From VXYL01 sp965203685 (GTDB lineage: Bacteria; Pseudomonadota; Gammaproteobacteria; Pseudomonadales; Azotimanducaceae): 64,000 bases of DNA. A model generated the notes under the pieces. It saw only the letters and a program-made list of their open reading frames with translations. It had not been told where the DNA came from and ran no database searches. The DNA is taken from NCBI GenBank assembly GCA_965203685.1, contig OZ241908.1, positions 1,860,001 through 1,924,000 of the forward strand, read 5' to 3'. How positions within the stretch are numbered: position 1 is the stretch's first letter; every line of letters begins with the position of its first letter. Below are positions 16,900 to 26,345 of the stretch, piece by piece. A program made the position numbers and the translations under genes.

Positions 16900-17475
16900 G
16901 TGCCTAACGCCGAGCCGCGTCGCTGCGCCTGGTGCGGCGAGGATCCGCTCCTCGTCGAATACCACGACACCGAGTGGGGCGTACCGAGTACCGACGACCG
17001 CCACCTGTTCGAACTGCTGACGTTGGAGGGTGCCCAGGCGGGCTTGAGCTGGATCACCATCTTGCGGAAGCGCGATGCGTACCGGGCCGCGTTCGCCAAC
17101 TTCGATGTCGATCAGGTCGCGCGCTTCGACGATCAGGGGGTGTCGCTGCTCCGCCAGGACGCAGGGATCGTACGCAACCGCGCGAAGATCGAGTCCACGG
17201 TGAGCAACGCGCGAGCCGTCGTGTCGCTTCGGGATGAAGGTCGTACGCTGAGCGGTTTCCTCTGGGAGTTCGTCGACGGTCGCCCCGTTCAGAACGCCTA
17301 CGCGAGGGGTGACGAGATTCAGGCGCAGACCGCGCAATCGCGCGCCATGAGCGCGGCACTGAAGAAGCGCGGGTTCAAGTTCTGTGGCCCAACGATCTGC
17401 TATGCCCTCATGCAGGCGGCCGGGCTCGTCAACGACCATGTCACCGACTGCTTCCGATACGCGGAGTTGTCCTAA
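16900..17475 (+). CDS. tag: DNA-3-methyladenine glycosylase I
   Basis: A 191-residue Tag protein that excises 3-methyladenine from alkylated DNA. The structural zinc site is complete: Cys9 and His22 at the N-terminus (RCAWCG...EYHDTEWGVP) and His and Cys in NDHVTDCF near the end, with spacing as in E. coli Tag. The core LEGAQAGLSWITILRKRDAY is typical. The start is GTG. The last 4 nt overlap the convergent lipoprotein gene. Confidence 0.93.
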   Translation: MPNAEPRRCAWCGEDPLLVEYHDTEWGVPSTDDRHLFELLTLEGAQAGLSWITILRKRDAYRAAFANFDVDQVARFDDQGVSLLRQDAGIVRNRAKIESTVSNARAVVSLRDEGRTLSGFLWEFVDGRPVQNAYARGDEIQAQTAQSRAMSAALKKRGFKFCGPTICYALMQAAGLVNDHVTDCFRYAELS

Positions 17476-18713
17476 GCGCCGCCGGATCGCTCACAGTAGG
17501 CGAGACAATCCTCCATCCGCTTTCGGTCCTGCCCCGTAGCGGCCTTTTCCAAGCCCGATCGCGCGACCGCGATCGCTTCGTCGCGCTCGCCAAGCGTTGC
17601 GAGGACGCGCGCCAACGTGTCGGCGACGTCTAGGTCATCGCCGTCCGTCAACGCGAATGCCTCGCGGGCCTGTGCGATGTTGGCCTCAATCGGTGACCCG
17701 GTGCGGTAGCCGGCCCGGGCCAACGCGTGGCGCGTATCGGCGTCGTCGACGCTCGCCACCAAGCGCTGAGCGACGACGGCGGCCTCGTCGAACATGCCGG
17801 TGCCGATCAGGACTTCGTAGGCCGAGGCGACTTCTTGACGCAACAGATCCTGCTGAGACTGTCGTATCTGCTCCTGCAGCTCCTCGTCTTGGGCGACTTC
17901 GGCGATCTCATCGCGCATTCTGTCGCTGATTGAGTCGCCCGCGTTTTCCAACACCGCGTCGAGATCTTCGAACAGCGGCATGAAGGTCTCGTAGGTCTCG
18001 AACCTTTGGCCCGCTCTGCCAACTACGTCGTACTCGTCCAAGATCCGCTGATAGCGCCTCGCGTCCAAGAGCAGATCGAACACTTGCTCGCCGAATGCCT
18101 GGAGGGTCGGTGCCGAAAGCCGGCCGCTCTCCTTGACTCGCTCGTACAACGCGATAGTTGACTCGTCCTCGTCGAGCGCGCGGTTGATGCTCGAAAACAC
18201 GGCTATGTCGTCGTACTCGGCGGCCCCGTCGACGATCCGTTTCTCGGCGGCATCTCGACGCTCGAAGAGTGCGGTCATCGCTGGCGGATAGCGGCGGCCG
18301 AGTTCCTCGATGTAGCTCAACAGAAACGACAGGCGAACGCCGTGGAACCCTTCGCCGTGTTGCTCTCCCTCGTCGAAGCACCACAGGTATTCCTTGAGCG
18401 CCGCATCGTCCTGGCCCAGCGCGCGGTATGCATCACCCAGGCGCATGCGCAGCATGGGATTGTTGGGATCTCCGGCTGCCAGCGCCGATTGCGCGCGGGA
18501 GACGGCGTCTTGGCCCTGGGGAACACTGGCGCCGGACTCATCGACCCCCGCCCGGTCGACGGCTTCGTCGGGAGTCGGGGCGAGGCCGTCCATGCCGCGC
18601 TCGCTTCCGCATGCCACTGCGAGCAGCAAGACACCGAGCGCGAGCATCCTGGTGACGGTCGTCGCCGGCCCTGCTTTGCGTGACCGCTGTTGGGGCTTCC
18701 AGTCAGGGTGCAT
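17472..18713 (-). CDS. Putative TPR-like lipoprotein
   Basis: A 413-residue protein with a positively charged N-terminus, a hydrophobic stretch and a lipobox LAVAC (Cys about residue 35), so probably exported and lipidated. The rest is helical; the segment near residues 80-110 (NNPMLRMRLGDAYRALGQDDAALKEYLW) reads as a tetratricopeptide unit, and another helical pair occurs near the C-terminus (LARVLATLGERDEAIAVARSGL). I do not recognise a specific family. It lies 45 nt downstream of an orphan response regulator on the same strand, so the two may be co-regulated. It overlaps tag by 4 nt. Confidence 0.7.
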   Translation of the reverse strand: MHPDWKPQQRSRKAGPATTVTRMLALGVLLLAVACGSERGMDGLAPTPDEAVDRAGVDESGASVPQGQDAVSRAQSALAAGDPNNPMLRMRLGDAYRALGQDDAALKEYLWCFDEGEQHGEGFHGVRLSFLLSYIEELGRRYPPAMTALFERRDAAEKRIVDGAAEYDDIAVFSSINRALDEDESTIALYERVKESGRLSAPTLQAFGEQVFDLLLDARRYQRILDEYDVVGRAGQRFETYETFMPLFEDLDAVLENAGDSISDRMRDEIAEVAQDEELQEQIRQSQQDLLRQEVASAYEVLIGTGMFDEAAVVAQRLVASVDDADTRHALARAGYRTGSPIEANIAQAREAFALTDGDDLDVADTLARVLATLGERDEAIAVARSGLEKAATGQDRKRMEDCLAYCERSGGA

Positions 18714-18758
18714 TTTGCTTACCGGGGGCTTGGTAGCTCTCTCGTATGGCGGGGCGCG

Positions 18759-19460
18759 TTACGAGAGCGCCAGCTTGAAGCCGGCGCCGTGCACCGTTTC
18801 GATCGGGTCCAGCCCGCCGTCGCGGAGCTTGGCCCGCAGACGACGGATGTGGCTGTCGATGGTCCGGTCGCTGACCACGCGGCGACCCGTGTAGGCGCCT
18901 GCCATCAGGGCATCTCGGTCGCAGACCTTGCCGGGCTTCAGAGCCAGGGTTGTCAGCAATCCGAACTCGGTGCGCGTCAGGTCGACGGGGCGTCCGGCCA
19001 AGGTCACCGTCTGGGCGTCGAGGTCGATGCGCAATGGCCCGACGACGACCTCGTTTCGGGCCGGTGCTGCAAGGGCGTCCGCGCGGCGAAAATGCGCGTT
19101 GACGCGGGCCACCAGTTCGCGGGGGCTGAACGGTTTGGTGATGTAGTCGTCGCCACCCACTTCGAGCCCGATCACGCGGTCGGGCTCGGCATCCTTGGAC
19201 GACAGGAAGAGGATCGGCACGTTGCGGCTTTGCGGCGGGTTGGCTTCGGCCGTGCCGCGGATCGCTCGGCAGACGTCGAGACCGGTGAGTTCGGGCATGA
19301 GGATGTCTAGGATCACCAGGTCAGGTCGATGGCGCGTGAACTCGGCCAGGGTGGACCTGCCGTCGGCGGCTTCGACCACGTCGAACCCGGCCCGCCGCAG
19401 CGCGAAGGAGATCACGTCGCGAATATGCGAATCGTCATCGGCCACTAGGATCGTGCGCAT
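18759..19460 (-). CDS. OmpR-family response regulator without an adjacent kinase
   Basis: A 233-residue regulator: receiver domain starting TILVADDDSHIRD, phospho-acceptor Asp in LVILDILMPE, switch residues LFLSSKD and conserved Lys in YITKPFSPREL; then a winged-helix domain with LTRTEFGLL, VSDRTIDSHIRRLRAKL and the final ETVHGAGFKLAL. It is a DNA-binding activator or repressor. No histidine kinase lies next to it, so its partner must be elsewhere. The downstream lipoprotein is the nearest candidate target. Confidence 0.85.
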   Translation of the reverse strand: MRTILVADDDSHIRDVISFALRRAGFDVVEAADGRSTLAEFTRHRPDLVILDILMPELTGLDVCRAIRGTAEANPPQSRNVPILFLSSKDAEPDRVIGLEVGGDDYITKPFSPRELVARVNAHFRRADALAAPARNEVVVGPLRIDLDAQTVTLAGRPVDLTRTEFGLLTTLALKPGKVCDRDALMAGAYTGRRVVSDRTIDSHIRRLRAKLRDGGLDPIETVHGAGFKLALS

Positions 19461-19596
19461 CGACGAGAGCTTATCGCAACGGCGGTGGCCTCGCGCCCGG
19501 CGCCGCGCTTGGATGGTCGCCGAACTCGTAGATTGCGGCGCAGCCCCGCGAGTGGCTACAGTTCGTGACTGCGGACAAGCAAACCGGGCGGATCAG

Positions 19597-20445
19597 ATGA
19601 CTAGGGCGATTGGTGAGGCGGAGAAGACCGCCTTCGCACAGCGAGGCTTCGTCGTCCTCGAGTCCATCATCGATGCGGCGGATCTCGAGATGCTGCGTCG
19701 CGAGTGCGCCGTGTTCGTCGAGCGAACCGACGCCTGGCTCGCCAAGCGTGGCACCGACGTGTTCGGCATCACGCACCGCGGCAAGCGCTATTTCATCAGC
19801 AACCGTTACCGCGACAGCGAGTACCTGCCGAAATTCATCTTCGGCGACACGATGCGGGCTGTGACCACGGCCTTCCTGGGCGAGACCGTTTACCTCTTCA
19901 ATGAGCAATGGGTCGTCAAGGGAGCCGAACAGGGCATGAAGTTCGCCTGGCACCAAGATTCCGGTTACGTGCAGTTTCGCGATCCCGGCAACCAGCACAA
20001 GCCCTACCTCACCTGTTGGTGCGCCCTGGACGACATGTCGGCGTCCAACGGCACGATCTCGGTCATGCCGCATGACCGCGTGGGCTCCCGCGATACGGTC
20101 TTTCCGCACCGGCGCGAGGAGGGTACGAACGACCTTGTTGGCTACGAGGGCGAGGACCCCGGCGAACTGATCGAGATGCCGGCGGGCAGCGTTGCCGTGT
20201 TCTCAAGCACGAGCCTGCACCGCAGCGGCCCCAATACGACGGAGCGCTGGCGTCGCGTATACCTCACGCAGTACAGCGCTGAACGCATCTACACCTCCCA
20301 CGGTGACCTCTGGGCCAAAGGCGTGCCGTTTGTCGAGAACGGCGAGTTGGTCTACAACCCGGCAACCGACGTGGCCCAAGGCGAGCCGCAGTGGCTGCGG
20401 GAGCGCCGGCAACGGCCGGGGGCGTCAGGCACCGAGGCTCAGTAG
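19597..20445 (+). CDS. Phytanoyl-CoA dioxygenase (PhyH) family protein
   Basis: A 282-residue PhyH-type Fe(II)/2-oxoglutarate oxygenase. HxD is H119/D121 in FAWHQDSGYV and the distal His is H208 in SLHRSGPN; the C-terminal WRRVYLTQY supplies a basic residue for 2-oxoglutarate. The start at 19597 gives a standard N-terminus (TAFAQRGFVVLESIID). It is a compact, complete domain and not closely similar to the other PhyH protein in this window. Its end overlaps aroA by 7 nt on the opposite strand. Substrate unknown. Confidence 0.85.
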   Translation: MTRAIGEAEKTAFAQRGFVVLESIIDAADLEMLRRECAVFVERTDAWLAKRGTDVFGITHRGKRYFISNRYRDSEYLPKFIFGDTMRAVTTAFLGETVYLFNEQWVVKGAEQGMKFAWHQDSGYVQFRDPGNQHKPYLTCWCALDDMSASNGTISVMPHDRVGSRDTVFPHRREEGTNDLVGYEGEDPGELIEMPAGSVAVFSSTSLHRSGPNTTERWRRVYLTQYSAERIYTSHGDLWAKGVPFVENGELVYNPATDVAQGEPQWLRERRQRPGASGTEAQ

Positions 20446-21698
20446 ACCAGTCCGAAGTCGTCCCAGTAGTCGGCGTAGGTCTTCGTCACGCACTCGGCGC
20501 CCTGGATTCGGCAGCCGCCGATTCTGCTCGCCAAAACCGAAAGCGCCATGGCCATGCGGTGATCCTCGTAGGTTTCGAGGTCCGCGGGGCGCGGATCGTC
20601 GGCGGGGTAGATTGTCATGGCGTCGTCGTCTTCATCCACCTGGATGCCCACCTTGCGCAACTCCGCCGTTCCGGCCGCAATCCGGTCGCACTCCTTGACG
20701 CGCAGCGTCGCGAGCCCGGTCAACCGGGTGGGGTTCGGCAGGAAAGGTGCGATGGCCATGGCCGTTGGGGCCGCGTCCGGCATGTTGCTGAAGTCGACGG
20801 TGCCGAGGGGCTTGAGCTCACCAGGTCCCGAAACCCGCACGGTCGTCGGGCTGCGGTCGATCCGGGCCCCGGCTCGCTCGCACACTTCGGCGAAGGCGAA
20901 CTCGCCTTGGTGGGTGTCGCGGCCCAAGTTCGTGAACGACACCGTGCCACGATGCAGGGTCGCGAGAGCCATGTGGTAGGTGGCTGCGGAAGCGTCTCCC
21001 TCGATCACCACCCGACCGCCGCGGTAGCGTCCCGGCGGCACGAAGACTGTGGTGTCGTCCATCCAGCGGACTTGAGCGCCACGCCGTGCCATTTCCGTCT
21101 CGGTGACGCCGATGTAGGACGCGCTCGCACGCTCACCTTCCAGGTGGAGCTTAAGGCCGCGCGGGAGGCCCGTTGCCGAGAGCAGGAGGGCGGTCAGGTA
21201 CTGGCTGGTGACATCGGTTCGCAAGATCGCCTCGACCTGGGGCGTGGCAGGTCCCGTGATGGAAATCGGCAGGAAGCCTTCCGCCGACTCGACCGTGCAG
21301 CCGATCTCCTCTAGCGTCTCAAGGAGGTCCCGGTTAGGGCGGTGGTGGAGTTGGGTATGCCCGGTGAACGTCGTGCGCGTCGTCCGCAGCGCCGCGTGCG
21401 CCAGCAGCAGCCGCAACGAGACACCGCTCATGCCGAGATCGAGTTCCACGTCACCGCAGGACTCGGTTGCGGGGCGCAGTGTCGCCGTCTTGCCGTCCCG
21501 GGTCACCGACGTGCCGAGTCTCGCCGCGCAGTCGAGCATGGCGTCGATGTCGTCGCAACGTGGCACGCCTTCGAGCCGCGTCGGCTCGTGTGCGAGCGTC
21601 GACATCAGGATGTGGCGTAGAGCGATCGACTTGCTGCCCGGCAGGACGAGGTCGAGCGCGAACGGTCCCTCCACGCGGTCGATGCGGCGCGTCGTCAT
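20439..21698 (-). CDS. aroA: 3-phosphoshikimate 1-carboxyvinyltransferase (EPSP synthase)
   Basis: A 419-residue EPSP synthase, joining shikimate-3-phosphate and phosphoenolpyruvate in aromatic amino acid synthesis. Substrate residues are visible: Lys23/Ser24/Arg28 in GSKSIALR, Arg in HHRPNRDLL, Asp in SNMPDAAP, Glu in RVKECDR, EDHRMAMALS, and the C-terminal Lys in VTKTYADY. The usual NAGTAMRP loop is replaced by MSGVSLRL (residues 90-97), so the positions of E. coli Thr97 and Pro101 are Val and Leu. ATG at 21698. Chorismate synthase is elsewhere in the window (53661). The 3' end overlaps the PhyH gene by 7 nt. Confidence 0.92.
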   Translation of the reverse strand: MTTRRIDRVEGPFALDLVLPGSKSIALRHILMSTLAHEPTRLEGVPRCDDIDAMLDCAARLGTSVTRDGKTATLRPATESCGDVELDLGMSGVSLRLLLAHAALRTTRTTFTGHTQLHHRPNRDLLETLEEIGCTVESAEGFLPISITGPATPQVEAILRTDVTSQYLTALLLSATGLPRGLKLHLEGERASASYIGVTETEMARRGAQVRWMDDTTVFVPPGRYRGGRVVIEGDASAATYHMALATLHRGTVSFTNLGRDTHQGEFAFAEVCERAGARIDRSPTTVRVSGPGELKPLGTVDFSNMPDAAPTAMAIAPFLPNPTRLTGLATLRVKECDRIAAGTAELRKVGIQVDEDDDAMTIYPADDPRPADLETYEDHRMAMALSVLASRIGGCRIQGAECVTKTYADYWDDFGLVY

Positions 21699-21717
21699 CG
21701 GTGGCCGTCTCCGTTGC

Positions 21718-21909
21718 TCACTTGCCGAATTTGTGACGCAACGTGTACCAGCTCGGGTACGGGATCGGCCGTGGGTCCTTCTTGGAGGTCCAGAACCGGA
21801 CGACGCGACCGTCGGAGAGGCGAAGCGCTTTCGCGACATCCTTGTTGGACAGCCCTTTTGCATCCATCCACTCGCGCAGCTCTTCGGGCGTCGGTGGATA
21901 CTTCTTCAT
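21718..21909 (-). CDS. Small helix-turn-helix protein
   Basis: A 63-residue protein (65 if the ATG at 21915 is used). LREWMDAKGLSNKDVAKAL and LSDGRVVRFW fit an XRE/Cro-type helix-turn-helix, with a conserved-looking aromatic C-terminus (IPYPSWYTLRHKFG). It is too small for a sensor domain. It lies 19 nt upstream of aroA on the same strand and could be its leader gene or an independent regulator. Function unknown. Confidence 0.65.
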   Translation of the reverse strand: MKKYPPTPEELREWMDAKGLSNKDVAKALRLSDGRVVRFWTSKKDPRPIPYPSWYTLRHKFGK

Positions 21910-22047
21910 GGACATCTGCGTGGCTGTTGATCGGCGCGCTTGGGATAATGAATCCTACCAAACGTCAGTGGCGATCCGCGGTGGACGTCAACCGGGTTGA
22001 ATCGGGCCGGCGTCGTTCATCCTATCGGGCGGCGCGTGGCGAACTGC

Positions 22048-22053
22048 TACAAT
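22048..22053 (+). promoter_or_regulatory. Candidate -10 element TACAAT before the acyl-CoA dehydrogenase
   Basis: TACAAT 43 nt before the start codon, followed by CGCCCGC. No clear -35 hexamer at the usual distance. Confidence 0.35.
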
Positions 22054-22095
22054 CGCCCGCTTTTCACCCATCCACGCCAAAAGGGGGAACCGACC

Positions 22096-23370
22096 ATGGC
22101 GGAAGCCGTGCAAGCCGATCTGGAGGCCGACCTGAACAATCTCGTCATGAGCGACGAGGTCGAGCCGCTCTACGCCGCCGTCAAGAAGTTCATCCACGAG
22201 GAAGTCGAACCGCAGACCCCGGCTTACTTCGAGGCCGCTTTTGAACACGGTGACCGCTGGAGCCTCTCGCCCCGGCAGGAGGACATCCTCGGTGGGCTCA
22301 AGAACCAGGCGAAGTCGAACGGCTTGTGGAACTTCTTCCTCCCCGACGCCGACACGGGCGAGGGCCTCAAGAACCTCGATTACGCCTACATCGCGGCTGA
22401 ACTCGGCAAGAACCCGATCGCGTCGGAGTGCCTGAACTGCAGCGCGCCCGACACGGGCAACATGGAGGTGCTCGAACGCTACGGCACGCCCGAGCAGAAG
22501 GAGAAATGGCTGAAGCCGCTTCTCGCCGGCGAGATCAGGTCGGCCTACGCCATGACCGAACCCAACCTCGCCTCCTCCGACGCCAAGCAGATCGCGACGC
22601 AGGCGCGCCTCGACGGCGACGAGTGGGTCTTGAACGGCGAGAAGTTCTACATCTCCGGGGCCGGCGACAGCCGCTGCAAGATCATGATCACGATGGTGCA
22701 GACCAACCCCGACGCACCGCCGCACCGTCAGCAGTCGCAGATTCTCGTACCGAAAGACACGCCGGGCGTCGAGATGATCGAACCGATGACCGTATTCGGT
22801 CACGACGACGCGCCCCACGGCCACATGCACCTGCGCTTCAACGACTGTCGCGTTCCCAAGGAGAACATGCTGCTCGGCGAAGGCCGCGGCTTCGAGATCT
22901 CGCAGGGACGCCTAGGGCCGGGCCGGATCCACCACTGCATGCGCTCGGTCGGCCAGGCGGAACGCGCCTTGGACCTGATGGTGCGACGTGGCATGTCACG
23001 CGAAGCCTTCGGCAAGCCGCTCGTCCAGCTTGGCAAGAACCTCGAACTGGTCTCGCGCGCCCGCATCGAGATCGAGGCCATGCGGCTGATGGTCCTGAAG
23101 GCGGCCAAGGCGATGGACGTTCTCGGCAATCGCGAGGCCCGGGTCTGGGTGCACATGGTCAAGGCCATGGTCCCGGAACGCACCTGCCAGATTGTCGACC
23201 AGGCCATCCAGATGCACGGTGCCGCCGGCGTCTCGCAGTGGACGCCGCTGGCAGGCATGTACACCGGTCAGCGCACCCTGCGAATCGCCGACGGTCCCGA
23301 CGAGGTACACCACTTGGTCGTCGGGCGCGCGGAACTGCGCAACTACGACGAGAACTTCGGGCGCAGTTAG
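22096..23370 (+). CDS. Acyl-CoA dehydrogenase, ACAD11-like
   Basis: A 424-residue FAD-dependent acyl-CoA dehydrogenase. Family segments are YAMTEPNLASSDAKQI (FAD/substrate loop), EWVLNGEKFYISGAG, QGRLGPGRIHHCMRSVGQAERALDLM and, near the C-terminus, RIADGPDEVH, where the Glu sits at the catalytic-base position of the ACAD10/11-like branch. It introduces the alpha,beta double bond in an acyl-CoA and passes electrons to ETF. The start follows AGGGGGAA. Substrate chain not predictable; other CoA enzymes are at 41694-49533. Confidence 0.88.
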   Translation: MAEAVQADLEADLNNLVMSDEVEPLYAAVKKFIHEEVEPQTPAYFEAAFEHGDRWSLSPRQEDILGGLKNQAKSNGLWNFFLPDADTGEGLKNLDYAYIAAELGKNPIASECLNCSAPDTGNMEVLERYGTPEQKEKWLKPLLAGEIRSAYAMTEPNLASSDAKQIATQARLDGDEWVLNGEKFYISGAGDSRCKIMITMVQTNPDAPPHRQQSQILVPKDTPGVEMIEPMTVFGHDDAPHGHMHLRFNDCRVPKENMLLGEGRGFEISQGRLGPGRIHHCMRSVGQAERALDLMVRRGMSREAFGKPLVQLGKNLELVSRARIEIEAMRLMVLKAAKAMDVLGNREARVWVHMVKAMVPERTCQIVDQAIQMHGAAGVSQWTPLAGMYTGQRTLRIADGPDEVHHLVVGRAELRNYDENFGRS

Positions 23371-23454
23371 CTGCCTTGAGCACCTAGCCTGGGGGCGGGC
23401 CACGGTCGGCTCCCCCGCCGCGTCACGCGAAAGATCGCCGGAGCACGATTGCGG

Positions 23455-23460
23455 TATACT
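23455..23460 (+). promoter_or_regulatory. Candidate -10 element TATACT before the DUF5916 gene
   Basis: TATACT 26 nt before the start codon, followed by CGCGGG. The -35 region is not recognisable. Upstream, GGCGGG and CCCGCC around 23394-23419 could pair as a weak terminator for the acyl-CoA dehydrogenase gene. Confidence 0.35.
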
Positions 23461-23485
23461 CGCGGGTTTTCCCCCGGGAGCTTCT

Positions 23486-26341
23486 ATGCGTCGGCTAGCG
23501 ACGGCGTTTGTCTGGGTTGCAGCCCTCGCAGCGGTCGATGGTTTCGGGGCAGGCGCGGCGGTGTTCGGCAGTTTCGCAAGCCCGACGCTGGCAGAGGCCT
23601 TACGCGAGCGCGTTGCTGCCGAAGTGGCGCCCGACGCACGTACCGTCCGGGTGGCGGTGAACGGTGCTACCAGCATCCGTGTGATCGCCGGGGAAGGCGA
23701 CTCGCCGAGTGCCATTCGAGCGCTGATCGAGCGAGGCAAGGCCGTCGGCTACGCCGACGCCTGGTTCTGGGCTGGCGCGCCTTCCCAGAGGAAGGAGTCC
23801 GCTCTATCCCGACAGGCGGCGTTGGCAACAAGCGGGCCGATCGCCCTGCCCAGTACGGCCCCGCCACGTCGCACGGAGGCTCCCGCAGCCGCGACGTTGC
23901 CGGTTGGCGGTCCGGCTGCACCGCTGGTCGCCGAGATCGGGCCGACGCGGCCGATCGGCGTCGGTGACAGCCTTCGCCTGGTCGCCGACTCGGGCGATGG
24001 GGAAGCCATCGTGGTGCCCCGCTACGACACCGTCGAGATCGAACTCGACGGCCACCTCGACGAGGCGGTCTGGCGCGAAGTTCCGGGCTACGACAACATG
24101 GTCGTGGTGTCGCCGGATACACTCGCGAGCACACGGTTCAGGACCGTGGCCCGCTACCTCTATACCGACCGCGGGCTCTATGTCGGCGTCTGGAACGAAC
24201 AGCCGCCGGACACCTTGATCGCGCGGTTGTCTTCGCGCGACACCTACATCAACCGCGACGGATGGGGAATCACCCTCGACACGTCCGGCGAGGGACGCTA
24301 CGGCTATTGGTTCAACATCAACCTCGGCGGCTCCGTCCTTGACGGCAAAGTGGCCCCGGAGCGCACCTTCACACGCGAGTGGGACGGACCGTGGAACAGC
24401 GCGACCGCCCAACTCGACGACGGCTGGAGCCTGGAGGCGTTCCTGCCTTGGTCGATGATGACCATGCCCCCGGGCGACGGCGAACGCGCGATGGGTATGT
24501 ATACCAGCCGCAAGGTTGCCTATATCGACGAGCAATGGGGATGGCCGGCGCTGCCGTTCACCGGCGCTCGGTTCATGTCCGCGCTGCAGCAGATGCGGCT
24601 GCCGGGCGTGCAGCCGAAGCAGCAGTTGGCCCTGTTTCCCTATACCGCCACCACGATGAACAACACGCGTGGCGAGGAAATCTACAACGCCGGCTTCGAC
24701 CTTTTCTGGCGTCCGTCGTCGAATCTCCAGGTCACGGCCGCGGCGCGTCCCGATTTCGGAGCCGTCGAGTCCGATGACGTCGTCGTGAACCTGACGGCCC
24801 GCGAGACCTACTTCCCGGAGAAGCGCCTGTTCTTCATGGAGGGCAGCGAGATCTTCACGACCTCCCCGCGGTCCCGGGTTTTCAGTGGTTCCGGCGGCAG
24901 TGGGGCGCGGCGCACCCGATCCACTTTCTTCAGTACGCCGTCGACGTTGCTCAATACCCGCCGCATCGGCGGCGCTGCCGTTGGCATCGAAGTGCCGGAC
25001 GACGTCACGGTCAAGGGCCACGAACGCTCACTGCCAACCACGTTGCTCGGCGCGGCCAAGGTGACCGGCGAGAACGGGCCCGTGCGCTACGGCGTCCTCA
25101 CCGCCTTCGAGGACGACCCGGTGCTGCGTGGCGAACGCGACGACGGCACACCGGTCTCCGTCCACGGCGTGGGCCGCGACTTCGGCGTGGCGCGCGTCCT
25201 TTACGAGCGCACCGGCGCCGGCCGCCAATCGATCGGCTATCTCGGCACGCTGGTCGAGCATCCGTCGGTCAATGCCGCGGTACACGGCGTTGACGGGCAC
25301 CACCTGAGCGGTAACGGCAAGTGGCGCACCGACGTGCAAGGCATGATGAGCGATGTCGACGGTACGGCGGGCTACGGGCTCTGGACCGATCTGCAGTACA
25401 CCCAGCGCCAAGGCCTCACGCACATGCTGGAGTTCGACTACCAGGATCGGTCACTCGACATCAACGATCTCGGGTTCCTGAGCCGCAACGACATGATCGG
25501 CGGCCGCTACGGCCTATGGATGTCCAGCGCCAACCTCGGCTGGCTGCGCCGCCTGTCGGTCAACGCGGCGGTGGGGCGCTACGTCAACGATGCTGGCCAG
25601 GTCGTGCAGGCGGGCGCGTTCGTCGGCAACAGCTTCACGTTCCACAACCGTGACCAGTTGCGCGTAATGGTCAACTACTTCACGCCGCAGTGGGAGGATC
25701 TTGAGAGCCGCGGCAACGGCGCGTTCAAGGTCCGCCCCAGGGCCATGGCGAACTTGAGCTACGGCACCGACAGCAGTAAGGCGTTCGCGTGGAGCGTCCA
25801 GGTGAACTGGATGCAGGAAGAGATCAAGGATGCCATGCGCAGATTGAGTGCCGGGTTCACCTACAAGCCGATGGACCGTTTCTCCCTGGATTTCGACCTG
25901 ACGCGCACGGATCAGAAGTCCTGGCTGCTGTGGCAGGGCGGCCGCGACTTCGCGACCTACGAAGCCGCCGGCTGGCAGCCGCAATTGGCTATGGATCTCT
26001 TCCTGACCGCGCGCCAACAGCTTCGCCTCACCATGCAGTGGGCGGGCATCCGCGCCGAGGAACGCGAGTTCTGGCGCATACCCACCGGGGAAGACGGAAG
26101 GCTGGTACAGGTTGACGAGGATCCGTCCGACGGCTCCCGCCTCAATATCAACCGGTTGACCGCGCAGTTCCGGTATCGGTGGGAAATCGCACCTTTGTCG
26201 GACCTGTTCGTGGTCTATACGCGGGGTAGCAATGCGTTCACCGAGGACGACGACCCGTTCGGCGACATGTTCAACGACGCCTTGACGCGGCCGATCGTCG
26301 ACCTCTTGATAGTGAAACTGCGGTATCGGTTCGGCGCCTAA
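23486..26341 (+). CDS. DUF5916 family outer-membrane protein with CBM9-like domain
   Basis: A 951-residue secreted protein. It has a signal peptide (residues 1-25), a poorly conserved Ala-rich region to about 170, a CBM9-like beta-sandwich beginning around VEIELDGHLDEAVWREV and continuing through DGWSLEAFLPWSMM, and a C-terminal region of about 550 residues with the DUF5916 pattern (RPDFGAVESDD, NLTARETYFPEKRLFFMEGSEIF) and alternating amphipathic strands suggestive of a beta barrel. GGGAG precedes the ATG. The family is common in marine Bacteroidetes and Proteobacteria; function is not established. It is 4 nt from the carboxylesterase gene and so belongs to the esterase/receptor operon. Confidence 0.82.
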   Translation: MRRLATAFVWVAALAAVDGFGAGAAVFGSFASPTLAEALRERVAAEVAPDARTVRVAVNGATSIRVIAGEGDSPSAIRALIERGKAVGYADAWFWAGAPSQRKESALSRQAALATSGPIALPSTAPPRRTEAPAAATLPVGGPAAPLVAEIGPTRPIGVGDSLRLVADSGDGEAIVVPRYDTVEIELDGHLDEAVWREVPGYDNMVVVSPDTLASTRFRTVARYLYTDRGLYVGVWNEQPPDTLIARLSSRDTYINRDGWGITLDTSGEGRYGYWFNINLGGSVLDGKVAPERTFTREWDGPWNSATAQLDDGWSLEAFLPWSMMTMPPGDGERAMGMYTSRKVAYIDEQWGWPALPFTGARFMSALQQMRLPGVQPKQQLALFPYTATTMNNTRGEEIYNAGFDLFWRPSSNLQVTAAARPDFGAVESDDVVVNLTARETYFPEKRLFFMEGSEIFTTSPRSRVFSGSGGSGARRTRSTFFSTPSTLLNTRRIGGAAVGIEVPDDVTVKGHERSLPTTLLGAAKVTGENGPVRYGVLTAFEDDPVLRGERDDGTPVSVHGVGRDFGVARVLYERTGAGRQSIGYLGTLVEHPSVNAAVHGVDGHHLSGNGKWRTDVQGMMSDVDGTAGYGLWTDLQYTQRQGLTHMLEFDYQDRSLDINDLGFLSRNDMIGGRYGLWMSSANLGWLRRLSVNAAVGRYVNDAGQVVQAGAFVGNSFTFHNRDQLRVMVNYFTPQWEDLESRGNGAFKVRPRAMANLSYGTDSSKAFAWSVQVNWMQEEIKDAMRRLSAGFTYKPMDRFSLDFDLTRTDQKSWLLWQGGRDFATYEAAGWQPQLAMDLFLTARQQLRLTMQWAGIRAEEREFWRIPTGEDGRLVQVDEDPSDGSRLNINRLTAQFRYRWEIAPLSDLFVVYTRGSNAFTEDDDPFGDMFNDALTRPIVDLLIVKLRYRFGA

Positions 26342-26345
26342 GGCG

